Assembly (NCBI GenBank): GCA_928212115.1 | Contig: CAKMRJ010005634.1 | Span: 256,495,011 to 256,559,010 of the forward strand | DNA from: Lactuca virosa | Taxonomy: Eukaryota; Streptophyta; Magnoliopsida; Asterales; Asteraceae | Direction of reading: 5' to 3' | DNA: 64,000 nt | Shown: piece by piece, positions 10,884 through 22,854 of the stretch | Numbering within the stretch: the first letter of the stretch is position 1 | How the letters are laid out: the number at the start of each line of letters is the position of its first letter | Made by a program: the position numbers and the translations under genes | Notes under the pieces: generated by a model | Database searches by the model: none | What the model saw: the letters and a program-made list of their open reading frames with translations, nothing else | What the model was told of the DNA's origin: nothing

Positions 10884-13800
10884 TCTTTGCAGGTTATTCG
10901 TGATGAGCAGTTTGATGACAAATGGTATATTGACAGTGGCTGCTCACGTCACATGACTGGGAGAAAGTAAGAGCTGAGGGAGTTTCGCGCTCTGAAAGAT
11001 GGAGGAAATGTAAAGTATGCGAACAACTCGTTTGGAACAATCAAAGGCTATGAGATGATATCTAACGGAGATTTCTCAATATGGAAGGTGGCTTATGTGG
11101 AAGGACTACAACACAACCCGATTAGTGTCTCTCAATTGGTTGTGGGAACTGGCTTGAAAGTAAGCTTTGATGACGAAGGTTCTGAAATTATAGAGAAGGA
11201 AACGAAAGTTGTTCCCTTGAAGTCTCCTAGGAAAGGCGAAATGTATCCTCTAAATTTGAACCCTATAAGAGGAAAAGCTGTTGTCTGCCTGCTAACAAAA
11301 GCTCACTCCGATGATAGCTGTCTATGGCATAGACGACTTTCGCACCTAAATTTCAAGGATATCAACAAGCTAGTGCTTGGTGATCATGTGCAAGGACTTC
11401 CTTTATTAAAGTTCGATAAGGATCATCTATGTGCATCATCTTAAATGGGGAAGCAAAGTAGGAAAAGTCCTCCCACTCGAGTAAACACGAAAATCATCGA
11501 ATCTTTAGAACTTCTACACATAGACCTTTCTGGACCTTCTGCAATCGAAAGTGTCGGTTGTAGTAAGTATATTCTTGTTATAGTTGATGATTTTTCACGT
11601 TTCACTTGGGTGTTCTTTCTTAAACAAAAATTTGAGGCAACTCCTACACTCAAGAGCTTTATAAAGAAAGTTGAGCTTCAACTGCGAAAGCTGGTTCACA
11701 ACATTCGCAGCGATAATGGGTTGGAATTCAAAAATCAAGACTTCGAAGAATTTCTGGCTGATAAGGGAGTCACACACAAATTTTTTGCTCCTTATACCCC
11801 CACAACAGAATGGCGTAGTTGAAAGGCGAAACTATTCTTTGTGTGAAGCTGCTCGAACAATGCTTACCTTCGCTTCGCTTCCTCTGTATTTCTGGGCTGA
11901 TGCTATTGCAACTGCATGCTTCACCCAAAATAGATCCGATCTGAACAAGCGATTCACTCTTACTCGATATGAAATTATTAACAATCGCAAACCTAATGTT
12001 ATGTTTTTTCATGTATTTGGTTCCAGGTGTTTTATCTTAAATTCCAAGGAAAACCGGAACAAATTCAATGCAAAAGCTGATGAAGGTATATTTTTGGGGT
12101 ATTCGCTGAATTCTAAGGAATTTAGGGTTCTGAACAAATGAACAAAGAAGTTAGAGGAGACCTACTATGTCACGTTCGATGATAACTATTCGAAGAAGAT
12201 TCAGAAAGTCCATCGTGCAGATATTTCCAAATCCAAGTCCATCAACGATTCCTATCTCAACTTTATATGATGAGTATATTCTTCTCTTTGATGAACCAGA
12301 AAAGGCCATCTCCTCTAAATCTAAGGCAGCAGACAATAAAGAAGATGAATTCAAGAAAATTATCGACGATGTTGTGAAGGATATGGAAAAAGAATGTCCT
12401 AGCTCAAACGAATCTAATAGCGCGAACGAAACTCCAAGTTGAAACAAACCAACAAAAGAAAACACACCATTGCAGGGGGAGGATTTGTCTTCGTCTTCTA
12501 AACCAAATGGGCCTTCCGAGGGGGAGAATCCATCTCCAAGCCTTACCCATGAACGTTCAGTTGAGGGGGAGCAATCTGAACCTGAGGGCGAAGTATCATC
12601 ATTTGAGGGGGAGAATAAAGAAGCAAATGATGATTCGGATGCACAGTCTGAATTCGAAGATGTAAATGCAGAACTGGATCCTTCATATGTTCCAAGTTAT
12701 CCTCCACTGACTAAATGGACCAGAGATCACCCGAAAACGCAAGTCATAGGTGCATCATCTGAAGGTGTCCTCACACGATCTCAGTTAAAAGAAAAGCAAA
12801 GTGCATTATTTTATAAGGTGGAATTTTGCATGTTCAACTCATTTGTTTCCAAAGTTGAACCCAAAACCGTCAGCACAGCTCTTGATCATTCTGATTGGGT
12901 GCAAACGATGCAAGACGAACTCAATGAGTTTGAGCGAAACAAGGTCTGGAGATTAATACCAACTCCACCAGATGTATCAGTTGTTGGTTTAAAATGGGTG
13001 TTTCGCAATAAAGTGGATAAAGAAGGCAATGTGATAATAAATAAAGCAATACTAGTAGTCAAGGGATACTTTCAAGAAGAAGGAATCGACTATGAAGAAA
13101 CCTTCACCCCAGTAGCATGGTTAGAATCCGTTCGTATCTTTTTGGCTTATGCAGCACACAAGAACTTTGAGGTGTTTCAAATGGACGTCAAGTGCACTTT
13201 CCTGAATGGAGAACTGGAAGAGACTGTATATCTCGAGCAACCACCGGGTTTTGTGAACGAAAAAATTCCCAATTACTGCTACATCTTGGACAAAGCCGTT
13301 TATGGTCAAAAGTAAGCGCCAAGAGCCTGGTATGAAACCCTAACTCGCTTTCTTCAAATGTCAAAATTCAAACAAGGTTCGGTTGACCCAACCTTCTATA
13401 GCAAGAAAGAGGGTGACCACCTAATGATTGTTCAAATTTATGTTGATGACATCATCTTCGGTTCTACGAATCCTAGCTTAACAGCTGAGTTTCGCAAGTT
13501 GATGGAAACTAAATTTGAAATGAGCTCAATGGGTCCAATTAACTTTTTCCTTGGACTGAATATTAGACAGGGACCAGAAGGCATATTCATAAATCAGGAG
13601 GCTTACACCAAAACCTTACTGGCGAAGTTTGGAATGACGGGAGATTCAATAGTGAAAGTTCCAATGGCATTCGGAACGAAACTAACGCCATCTCTGGAAA
13701 AACCAGTTGCTGATATGACTTTGTATCGATAGATGATAGGGTTATTGATGTACATAGCAGCTAGTAGACCAAACATTATGTTTTCCGTTTATTATTGTGC

Positions 13801-14410
13801 TAGGTTTCAGGCAAATCCACGCGAACCTCACATGGTGGCAGTCAAGAACATCTTCAGATACCTGAAACGAACCTCATCTCTTGACATATGGTATCCAGCG
13901 AAATCAGGGTTATTCGTTCAAGCATTCTCAGATGCTGATCTTGGAGGATGTGGTTTAGATAGAAAAAGCACTACTGGCGGGTGTCAATTTCTCGATGGCA
14001 AACTCGTCAGTTGGCAGTCCAAGAAACAAACTTGCGTATCCTTTTTTATAGCCGAAGCTGAATATATTGTTGCTGCATCTTGTGCTTCACATGTCATTTG
14101 GATTCAAAGCTAATTAAGAGACTATGGACTAAACATGAAACGAATCCCACTTTACTGTGACTCTGAAAGTGCTATTCGCATTTGTCATAATATGGTGCAA
14201 CACTCAAAGACAAAACACATTGCACTGAGGTATCACTTCATCAAGGATCACGTAGAAGATGGAAATGTTGAAATACACTTCGTTCGGTCCTCTAATCAAC
14301 TCGCTGACATATTCACGAAAGCCTTGCCTAAGGCATCGTTTAGTAGAATTCTTCAAGGCTTAAGAATGATGGAAGCTGAATCTGTTCCAAAAACACTTTC
14401 TCTTTCATAA
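10884..14410 (+). pseudogene. pol: S1 pol: protease, integrase, reverse transcriptase, RNase H (broken)
   Basis: Copia order is visible. The aspartic protease motif DSGC-SRHMTG starts at 10933. The GAG-pre-integrase zinc region (LWHRRLSHL at about 11322) has lost its second CxxC Cys and has a stop at 11442. The integrase core has Asp in HIDLSGPS and SDNGLEF and Glu in QNGVVERRN, with a frameshift near 11810. An EGE-rich linker (12470-12620) precedes RT with an intact YVDD box (13439-13450). RNase H runs to the stop at 14408. Further stops at 12139, 13312, 13730 and 14111 are each explained by a single C-to-T change when compared with S2. Confidence 0.9.
12474..12616 (+). promoter_or_regulatory. 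Cluster of central polypurine-like tracts in S1 pol
   Basis: GAGGGGGAG-type tracts recur at about 12474, 12518, 12562 and 12607, encoding repeated EGE residues in the integrase-RT linker. S2 has the matching tracts on its minus strand (40296-40405). They resemble the terminal polypurine tract used to prime plus-strand DNA, so a central priming role is possible. Confidence 0.4.
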
Positions 14411-16166
14411 GAATCACCTTCGTTTTCGTCTTATAAGTATTTGTAAAGCGAAATGAGGCGAACGGTCGCTCTATTTCATTTCCGATCTTTCCGGGACACG
14501 AAATGGATCGAACTCTCGCTCCAATTCGCTTCACTCATTCTCTATAAGCGAACTCTCGGTTGATTAATCGACTTTCTTGTTGGTTTGGAACTCCTATATC
14601 ATTTTTGTACATTATGTATACTATTTCGTTTAAACATATTTTAAATTTCTGTTTTTATTTCTTTTTCAGAAAAACCAAAATCCAAAAATACTTTACTTGT
14701 CTTTCTGTTTTTAAATTCTTTTTCAGAAAATTAAGATAACAAAATTATTTTCATTTGTGTTTAGTTTTATTTCTTTTCTTTTTCACAAAAATATAAAATA
14801 CCAAAAATAGATGGCAGTGAAACTTGTGACAAACACATATCTGGAGTTACTCTAATTCGCTTGATGGGGCAGGTATAAACATCTTTATCTATGTATTAGC
14901 TAAGTGTCCCTAGAAGCATGCTGTTGCATGTTGTCTAAAGCCTCAACGACTTTATGTGAAGCCTCAATGAAACGAATCTACCTTTCGCTTCTTCCCAATC
15001 AGGCTTCTTAATACACATTAGTCATGAGCTACCTTACTCTTCTCATATTGAGTTAAGAGTTATCTGCTTGGTCACTTTCGCATAGCAGAGGTACTTACGT
15101 TTCTTATACCACCTAAACACTTTTCTCCATTAATTTCGCTTTCATTATTGTAACCCTTGACACTCTCAGAATTTACCACTGAGGTTTATGGTTACACAAC
15201 ATCTGTGTTAATGATCTTAGTTTCGTTCTACCACGTACTAAGTGAGACCCAAAGTCCAATACCAAAATGAATTGACGGTGAACCAATGAAAGTTCTAGCT
15301 ATTCAACCATGACTTAACAAAAGCCATTATCATGGTTTGTACCACAAAATCTCTTTTGTTTTTGTGAGATTTTTAAGGAATGTTCTAGAACTAAGACATT
15401 TCTTCCCAAAAGATCCAGTTTCGTTTTTGTTTTTGAGATTTCTAACATCTTCCCATGCCACTGAAAATTATCCCACCTACTTGATGTTTTTGGCTACACT
15501 GGCCACACAAGTACTTCAACCGAATTTCAAACTTATGTTAAGTTTCGTAGTTTGATTGAAGCCAAAATTAAAAGATGCCTTTCAATGTTTCTTAACAAAC
15601 AATTGATCGTATTTCAACGGGAAACCACACAGACACTTCTAAGTCTCTCTTGACTTTGAAGGAAGAGATTCGTGCCCGGGATCCACAGTTTCGTGTCTCT
15701 AATGACATCACTTACATCCCACATATATAATTTTTTTTATTTCTTTTTCTTTGGCACACTCTTGCACGAAAATTTATTCATTTTCCAAAAGTCTTGATTA
15801 TGGTGATTATGGCTCTTTTGTTTTACTGAACTAATGATGTTTCGCTTCCACATTTAATTGAGAACTGAAGCGTTGATAACAAGTTATTGCTGACGCGGCA
15901 AAGGGATTGGATTTCAAACAAAAGGCGCGTGAATTTGAAACGTCACCTATCGTCACATCTCCTGCCATACTTTTCGGAGGAATAGTTGTCAAATGATGTC
16001 TTTTTAGGAGTTGGTTACGAGATTTTTACGCGATTGACGATTCGATTCTCTCTCTTGGGCAATTGTATAAAGGGGTTATCGATTATTAAGTTACTCTTTA
16101 CCACTCTCAAGAACCCTAAAAGGCGATTTCTTTCTTACTGTTCATCTTCTTCAAACTACTGCAACA
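14411..16166 (+). other. S1 spacer between pol and the third ORF
   Basis: Non-coding, about 1.75 kb, with many GCGAA/TTCGC words and A/T-rich tracts. It is recognisably similar to the S2 spacer (36710-38570 minus), so it belongs to the element and is not a separate insertion. It may carry a subgenomic promoter or splice sites for the third ORF, but I see no clear signal. Confidence 0.7.
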
Positions 16167-19100
16167 ATGGCCGACTCTTCCTCTGTTCAAGAACACTCAG
16201 CTCAATCTTCTTTTCTCACAATCAAGCCAAACCAAAACTTGATCCTAGACTTGGCTCCAGTCAAGTATGATCCATACATGCTTCCCATTGTTGAGTGCCT
16301 GAAGTACTCACCTGTGGTTAATACCCTAACCAAGGTTGAATGTGTTCCCATGTACCTGTTATCAAAGGCCTTCTCGTCTGCTAAGTATCTCAAGGAGGAA
16401 GAAAAGATTATCTTCGAAGTCCATGATAAGAAACACTCAGTTTCCAAGACTAGGTTTTGCTCTCTTCTAGGGCTAAACTGTGTTGATTCCGTGGTGAACC
16501 CCGAGTCCATCATCACTGCACAAATCTTTGAGATGTTTTATCACATGGGGTATAGTGAAGTTCTCTCAACCATCACCAAGTTCAAGAAATCTTCTCTCCC
16601 ACCACAATGGAATGGTTTGTTTACTCTTCTCTTCAAGGCATTATCTGAGAGAGTATCTGGGTCTGACTGTGCAAGCAAATCCTTTATAACGATCCTCACT
16701 GGTCTCTACCATGGGATTAATCTCGATTATGGGTCCATGCTTTGGGCTCAATTGGTACAAAGTATGAATTCTTCATCTCGACATCACGAAATCTCTTACG
16801 GACGTTTCTGGACGATAGTAGTGTAGAGGGATATTGAAAAGTTCAACATCCCAGTGATTGAGGACTCGTTAATGTCATCGATTGCTGCTTTTCACACCAC
16901 GAAAATTATTATTGCTGATAATTCAAAGTTTTCGTTTGTAGGGTCGATTCCGGAGATGATGTATAGATGTGTTTCTGGGGCGAGTAAAAATTATCACAGA
17001 GTACAAGAAGAATCCTGCTTCGGGTCCGCGGGAGCTTACATCAGAGATTCAAAGATCAATAGATGAGGCTGATAAACCGAAAAAAGGAGGCAAGAAAGGG
17101 GAAAAGAAGAAAGTTGTTCCCGAAGGTCCATCTTCTCAAGCATCTACTCCTAAGAAGTGAAAGCCTCAAGGAGAAGCTCCTTTAGGTCCTAAAAAGCGAA
17201 AGTTATGCAAGATGACTCTGGTTCCTAGCTCATCTTCATCAAGCTCGGAAAGCGAACATTCTTAGTCTGAGGGTTCACAACGCGGTGATTCGCCTCCGCC
17301 TTCTCCACAACACAAGGTAAATCTAAATGATAAACTTCCAACTCCACCTCCTTCTCCTACTCACACTTCCATTCCCATTACTATCGCACCTTGTCCACCT
17401 CCTGTCTCGTCTCAACCACCAGCTTCATCTCAACCACCAGTTTCTTCCCAACTACAAACAACCACTCCTATTTCGATCCCTCTCTTTACTAATTCAACAG
17501 TAGATCCTACTGTCTCCATCCCACCTGCTGTTTTAGTCAACATATCTGATACGGGGGCTCTAACATCAGTTTTCTCCACACATGTTTCACCACCTATTTC
17601 CCCTCTTAACCGTGATGATCCAGGAATGCTCTTCTCTGATGACGAAGATGCAGATCTTGAGGGTTTTACTTATAGTCCCTTGACTCCCTTCCAAATCAGG
17701 ACTGAGAATGAAGATGAGGGGCAAGTGACGAAAGGCCAACTTTAGTCCCTAAATGAAAAGATTGACCAGCTGCTTCAATCTACAAAAGACTCTTCTACTG
17801 AAGCTTATGCTAAAGCAGCTGTTGAGTCCCTCTTTGAGCGAATCATGAAATAACATTCATCTTCTGTAGAGACATCTAATAAAGCTGTTGCTGATTCTAC
17901 TGAGGTTTGCAAGTCAACGACCGAAAGAGTCGATAAACTAATTGAGAAGACAACTACTTTCATGGAGAACTTTCAAACCACTTACAATTCCAACACCACA
18001 TCAGCAAATGAAGCATTGAAGAGTCTGGGTTCTCTGTTCACGACTGAAAGGACAAAACTCCAAGAAATTCGCACTGGTCTGAAAACTGACCATAACTCCT
18101 TTCAAACCACTATTTTGTCTCAACTTTCTCAGCTTAAAGGCGAACTTGTAAAAGAAAGCACCCTCAAGGATTCTCTCGCTCTCAAAACCGAAGAAGCCAA
18201 GTGTAACACCGTAAATTTCAAAACAATTTTTCACTTTTAAAAATATAATTTCATTCATAAATATTCTCAAATCTCATTGTATCACATATCAAATCCATAA
18301 AAACTCATCCCAAGATCACAATGTATAAAACTCCAATAGTGTGTACTGATCATGCCGGCGCCTTCCCGCGATCCTCACTGGTACCTGAAACACATAACAC
18401 AAACACTGTAAGCATAAATGCTTAGTGAGTTCCCCATAATACCACATATAACACATATTAGCCACTCGAGGCTATAACTCTGTGGGCCCACTGGCCCAAA
18501 CTCTGTGGACCCTCTGGTCCTAACTTTGTGGACCTTCCGGTCCTAACTGTGTAAACTCTGGAATACACACAGCATAAATCACATAGAACTAATGCAGTGA
18601 AACACATCACATACATAGCATACAAGATACTCTGTCACATAACTCTACTTACCACTCAAGGTGAAGTATAGTGAGAAGACTCACCTCAGATAACTCGGTA
18701 ACCCTCGGATTCGGAAATACTGATCTAGCCTCCGCCTAATCACATCAAATAGTTACTCTAATCAATACGACTTTCAAATTCTAGGCTAAACCCTCTCTTA
18801 GTACTCTCAAAGGGTAAAAGACCATTTTACCCCTCTCATGGCTCAAAGACTCTAATATTGACCAAACCCTAAAAGTTAACAAAAGTCAACGGTCAAACTT
18901 TGACCTAGACTCGGCGAGTACATGCATGTCCTCTTCGCCCCTGGTCCTCACTCGACTTGCTGAGTCAACCCCACACTCAACGGGTTATCACAGGTCGTGA
19001 ATCGCGGGGCAACCCGAGTCGACTCGTCGAGTCCACTTATGGACTCGGCGAGTTCCTCCCATGACATCACTCATCTGACCTCCTAAGGTCAGATCTGCTT

Positions 19101-21228
19101 CTCTAATCTACAGATCTGACTTCCTCATGACCAATAAACACGTAAAGGTCGAATCTTGCTACACATGCAATGATCCCAAGTCTTATTTTGGTGAAATCCC
19201 TTCTAACATGGCAACCTATGTCCATTTCCTACATAGAACCACAAAAAGCAGTATGGTTCAGGCTCTCTGGACCTCAAAAGGTCCAAATCTAGAGTTTAGC
19301 ACTCAATGGGACACTATACACAACTAAACAAGCCATAAAAGGGTATAGAAAACCCTAAATTCAATGTCCTTAAGCAAAACAGGAGGATAGGATCGAATAA
19401 CTACCTCAAACTTGAAGATCCAAGCTGAAAACCCACTAGAATGCAATCCTCTTGACCTCCCCTTGCTGGAAACACTTTCTCCTTTGCAAAATCACACCAA
19501 AAATGATCAAAAGGCTCAAACTCTCTCACAACTCACTCACAATCGCTAGGGCATCTCTCGCTGGACTGGTAGCCGCAAATGGAGGCCATAAAGGCCTTTA
19601 AATAGGGCTCAAGCCCTGAGATTTAGGGTTTCATTTTACAGCGCGGACTCGCCGAGTCCACACATCGAATCGTCGAGTCCTTCATTAATTCGGGCACAAT
19701 TTCGCGATCCTACTCGGCGAGTCTGAGCGCCTACTCGCCGAGTCCCTCCCTAAAACTCAAGATAAATACTTAAAATAAGATACCTGGGAATCCGGATGTT
19801 ACACCAAGCTGTTAAGCACCAAACTTGAAGCCTCGGAGAAACAAGTCAATGATTTGTTATCTGAGAAGGCTGTCATGAGAAGCTGTATAACTGATGTTAC
19901 TAGCTTGCTCTCAGATATCATTGAGACTAGGGACTCTATGATAACCATTACTATGCGTAAGCATCTGCAAGAGAAGTTAAAGCCAGTTTTTGCCATGCTT
20001 CACCATCTTGAAGGTGTTTCTGATCAATCCTTTAATCGGAAACAAGGGGAGAAATTGTCATTGGAGGAGCTAGAAAAGAGATGGTTGGGGGATCACGAAC
20101 AGAAGAACCTAAAACTTCAGTCAAGCCACCCAAAGCCCCTGTTAAGCCTATTGTCAAGAAGGAACCGAAGGAAAAAGAAAAGTTGTTCCGTGATGACCCA
20201 ATCATTGACGATGAAGAAGAAGAGGATACTGAAGAAGAATTGAAAAGGCCAAAAGTCCGTGAAGCTGAAATGGATGAACATTAGCGAATCATCCGTGAAG
20301 CTGAAGAAAAAGAAAGGGCTGAAAAAGAAGCACAGACTACTCTTCAGAGTAAAAAGCTCCTGTTCCCCAAATAGACTTTGAAGCAAATCCAGCGTGATGC
20401 TGTTGATCTTCCAAGCCAGTATTGGTTAGAACCAGTAGTTTCGTTTGAACTTCAAAACAAACGAGACTCCCAACTGGATCTTCCAATTACTCCAAAAGCC
20501 TTCAGATTTCGTTCTTTTGTCAAAGTGGCGAATGTTCCTATTACAGACAGCGGGGCAGATCATATGCTATTCTCGTTCTATATAAAGCATATGAAGCCAC
20601 AATACGAGACATGGTCATTAAGCAAAATCATTGGTGTGAAAGTTACAGGGCCGATTGAGACTGATAGCTTTCCTAACGCCAAGTTTAAAGTGGCTAGAGG
20701 TTCAGCCAGTCAATGCTATGAGTTTACTCTACCAGATCTTCCATGCCTTAATCCAAATAACTAGTTCATCCTTTACAACATATTGCTGAAGGAAAAAGAG
20801 AAGTATGAACCTGTTATGTCTCATCTCATGCTCATGATACAATCCTACATTCAGGAGATTGGAGAGATGGATGTTGAAGTTGGTGCCATCCTGCGAAAGA
20901 AGCCTTCGACTGTTCTTAAGGAAACTGCTGAGAATTTTGAAAAATTGAAACCAGGGAAAATTATAGTGAAGATTGGTTCGTGGTTTATTCTGCTAGGGTG
21001 CGAACTGGAGCAGGTTTTTGAAAAGGATGTTTCTATCTTTCTGATAAGCATCTCTATACCATAACCTTTCTTGAGTTTATTCTGGAGCAAGTAAGCAAGT
21101 TCAGAGTCAACAAGAAAGAAGATATCAAGTGCTTCTCAGATATGATTCTTTGGTACATTGAAGTTCACCAAGCAATTTATACGATGATTCCAAAGGTGTA
21201 TGAAGTACAGAAGCGAATCCAAGGCTGA
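16167..21228 (+). pseudogene. S1 third ORF (env-position ORF), interrupted by a solo LTR
   Basis: Occupies the place where SIRE-group copia elements carry an extra, often called env-like, ORF. The start MADSSSVQ at 16167 is conserved in S2. In order it has a globular N-terminal domain of about 260 residues, Lys-rich patches with PKKRKL (about 17190), a Pro/Ser/Thr-rich linker with PPPSP repeats, a long heptad-like coiled coil (about 17750-18200 and 19810-20030), an acidic patch, and a conserved C-terminal domain (20378-21228). Damage is a TAG at 16824, a frameshift near 16990, stops at 17158, 17263, 17743 and 17851, and the gypsy LTR at 18202. I see no signal peptide or membrane helix, so an envelope role is not supported. 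Function unknown. Confidence 0.75.
18202..19803 (-). mobile_element. Gypsy solo LTR (1602 bp) inside the S1 third ORF
   Basis: Read on the minus strand it starts TGTAACATCC at 19803 and ends GGTGTTACA at 18202. TSD CCAAG lies at 18197-18201 and 19804-19808. There is no internal region, so it formed by LTR-LTR recombination after insertion. It carries many CTCGNCGAG palindromes (18905-19050 and 19645-19745). Orientation is inferred from the GTTACA ends and the promoter layout of related LTRs. Confidence 0.92.
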
Positions 21229-21252
21229 AGGGTTCGGGCCTCAATTGACGCA

Positions 21253-21261
21253 AAGGGGGAG
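21253..21261 (+). other. S1 polypurine tract
   Basis: AAAGGGGGAG immediately upstream of the 3' LTR start at 21264; primes plus-strand DNA synthesis. Confidence 0.85.
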
Positions 21262-21263
21262 AT

Positions 21264-21360
21264 TGTTGAGTATAAAAGATTGCGTCATTGGGCCATTTTG
21301 CTTAGTCCATTATGTACTACGGTTTGGGCCTGTCCAACCGTATTAATTATTAGGGTTATA

Positions 21361-21438
<78 letters not shown>

Positions 21439-21649
21439 CATGCATGCACCGTAGTAGCTAGTAGTTGAATTAATCGTTTCTCTGTAACCCTAGCATGCCT
21501 CTACAGTAACAATTCATTATAGAGTTCTTCTGAGGCTGTGTCTTTAATTATTCGACACCAGTTGATACATCTTGTGTTCTTGTTTTCATATCGTGTTATT
21601 ACTTTACCTGTTTGAATCTAAACGATCTTAACAGATTGTATTCCCAACA
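21264..21649 (+). repeat. S1 3' LTR (386 bp)
   Basis: Same termini as the 5' LTR. The 59-bp excess length is accounted for by the enlarged (TA)n tract at 21362-21435. Confidence 0.95.
21362..21435. repeat. (TA)n microsatellite in the S1 3' LTR
   Basis: About 36 TA units against about 8 in the 5' LTR of the same element. Confidence 0.95.
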
Positions 21650-21654
21650 TAGAT

Positions 21655-21949
21655 CGAATAGATTCTGAACAAGTATAATATGAACACGAAGTAAAGTAAG
21701 AACACATGATGAATCAACAAAGTGTTGAATGATTAAAAGTCACAACCTCAGAAGAACTCTATTAAGAATTGCTATTGCAGAGGTGTGCTAGGGTTACAAT
21801 AAAAAATGATTAGATCAATACTAACAACGGTGCATGCATGCACTATATATACTCTAACCCTAATCATAAATAACGGTTGGACAGGCCCAAAACGTGTACA
21901 TAATGAACTGAACTAAACAGCCCAATGACGCAATCTATTATACCCAACA
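21655..21949 (-). repeat. S2 3' LTR, larger piece
   Basis: Continues the 25 bp at 7372-7396; together 320 bp, the same as the S2 5' LTR. On the minus strand it begins TGTTGGGTATAATAG at 21949. Confidence 0.93.
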
Positions 21950-21950
21950 A

Positions 21951-21963
21951 TCTCCCCCTTTGC
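21951..21963 (-). other. S2 polypurine tract
   Basis: On the minus strand CGCAAAGGGGGAGA abuts the S2 3' LTR. The same tract precedes the S1 3' LTR. Confidence 0.85.
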
Positions 21964-21991
21964 GTCAATTGAGGCGAGAGATGCTTTACTG

Positions 21992-22015
21992 TTATGCCTG
22001 CTGAGTCTTCTTAAC
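21992..22015 (-). pseudogene. S2 third ORF, last codons beyond the L1 insertion
   Basis: After removing L1 and one TTAAC copy, the frame from 33263 continues here and ends at TAA 21994-21992. Confidence 0.65.
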
Positions 22016-22798
22016 TGATGATATATGGTCCATTAACATGGCCTAGACTGCTCTAGAGCGCTAGCCCGGCCTGGCGCACTCTAGCCAGTCCTGCCTGGCA
22101 TTCCCTTGCCAGCCTTGCCTGGCGCTCCTTTGCCAGCCTTGCCTGGCGCTCCCTTTCCAGCCTTGCTGGGGACTCTCCTGCCAGCCTGGCCTGGCGTTCC
22201 CTTGTCTGGCGCTCCCTTTCCAGCCTTGTTGGGGACTCTCCTGCCAGCCCGGCCTGGCGTTCCCTTGCCTGGCGCCCCCTTGCCAGCCTTTCCTGGTGCG
22301 CGCCCGCCAGCCTCGCCTGGGGTGTACTCGCCAGCCCTGCCCGACGCCTCTAGGCGGCCTTGCCCAATTCCTTGCTAGTTGGGCCTGAATTGGGCTGGCC
22401 CAAGGCCTGACCTAATTTCCCTTGACCTAGTTGTCCCCTATTAATAGAATAATGCCTCCTCCATGAAGGAGGACCTTTCCCTTGGACTCTTCCCCAAGTG
22501 GCTCAGCCACCACTAGACTTCCCCCATGGCTCAGCCACCATACTATACTCCGGCCGGGTGGCTCAGTCGCCGCCCGCCGCCATCAGCCACCACCACCACC
22601 AGCACTAAGATGGTTCTCTCCAGCTATGGAGGACCATCTCAGAGCTATCAGCTGATCTAACTTGATCGTCGGAGTCTGCTCCCGGGGCACAATCCCTGGG
22701 GCGACTCTAATGGCCTTGTCTGTTGTGACCTCACAGATCCGTCTCCGGTGTAGAAGAGCACTCTCTCAGAGCAGGTGGTCGGAGCCGATGTCACATCA
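22016..22798 (+). repeat. L1 5' LTR, GC-rich
   Basis: TGATGATATATGG to GATGTCACATCA. The first 330 bp are a GC-rich tandem of GCCAGCCTTGCCTGGCGCTCC-like units. The TATA box has decayed to TATTAATA (22439-22446), while the 3' LTR keeps TATAAATA. A proline-rich ORF read through the tandem (22106-22378) is a by-product of the repeat. Confidence 0.9.
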
Positions 22799-22854
22799 TT
22801 TGGCGCCATCCCGGATTCGAGTAAGTAGCAAAAGCCTCAATTTGTTTCAAGTTT

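Larger units (their letters stand above)
7397..21649 (+). mobile_element. S1: SIRE-type copia retrotransposon with third ORF, plus strand
   Basis: LTRs are at 7397-7723 and 21264-21649, with TSD TAGAT at 7392-7396 and 21650-21654. The primer site is at 7726-7737 and the polypurine tract at 21253-21261. It is a relative of S2 in opposite orientation, inserted in the S2 3' LTR. It encodes gag (7914-10883), pol (10884-14410) and a third ORF (16167-21228), all with stops or frameshifts. A gypsy solo LTR interrupts the third ORF. About 24 LTR differences by hand count, outside the microsatellite. Confidence 0.95.

Noticed and set aside
10881..10892. CARYYA readthrough context after the gag stop
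   Set aside because: The bases following TAA are TCTTTG, which do not fit CARYYA.
22106..22378. Proline/alanine-rich ORF (PALPGAP repeats), also 32458-32754
   Set aside because: It is the translation of the GC-rich tandem in the L1 LTRs; frame and length differ between the LTRs.
22801..22821. L1 primer site as a clear tRNA-Asp match
   Set aside because: Only the first seven or so bases fit. I kept it as a possible site without naming the tRNA.
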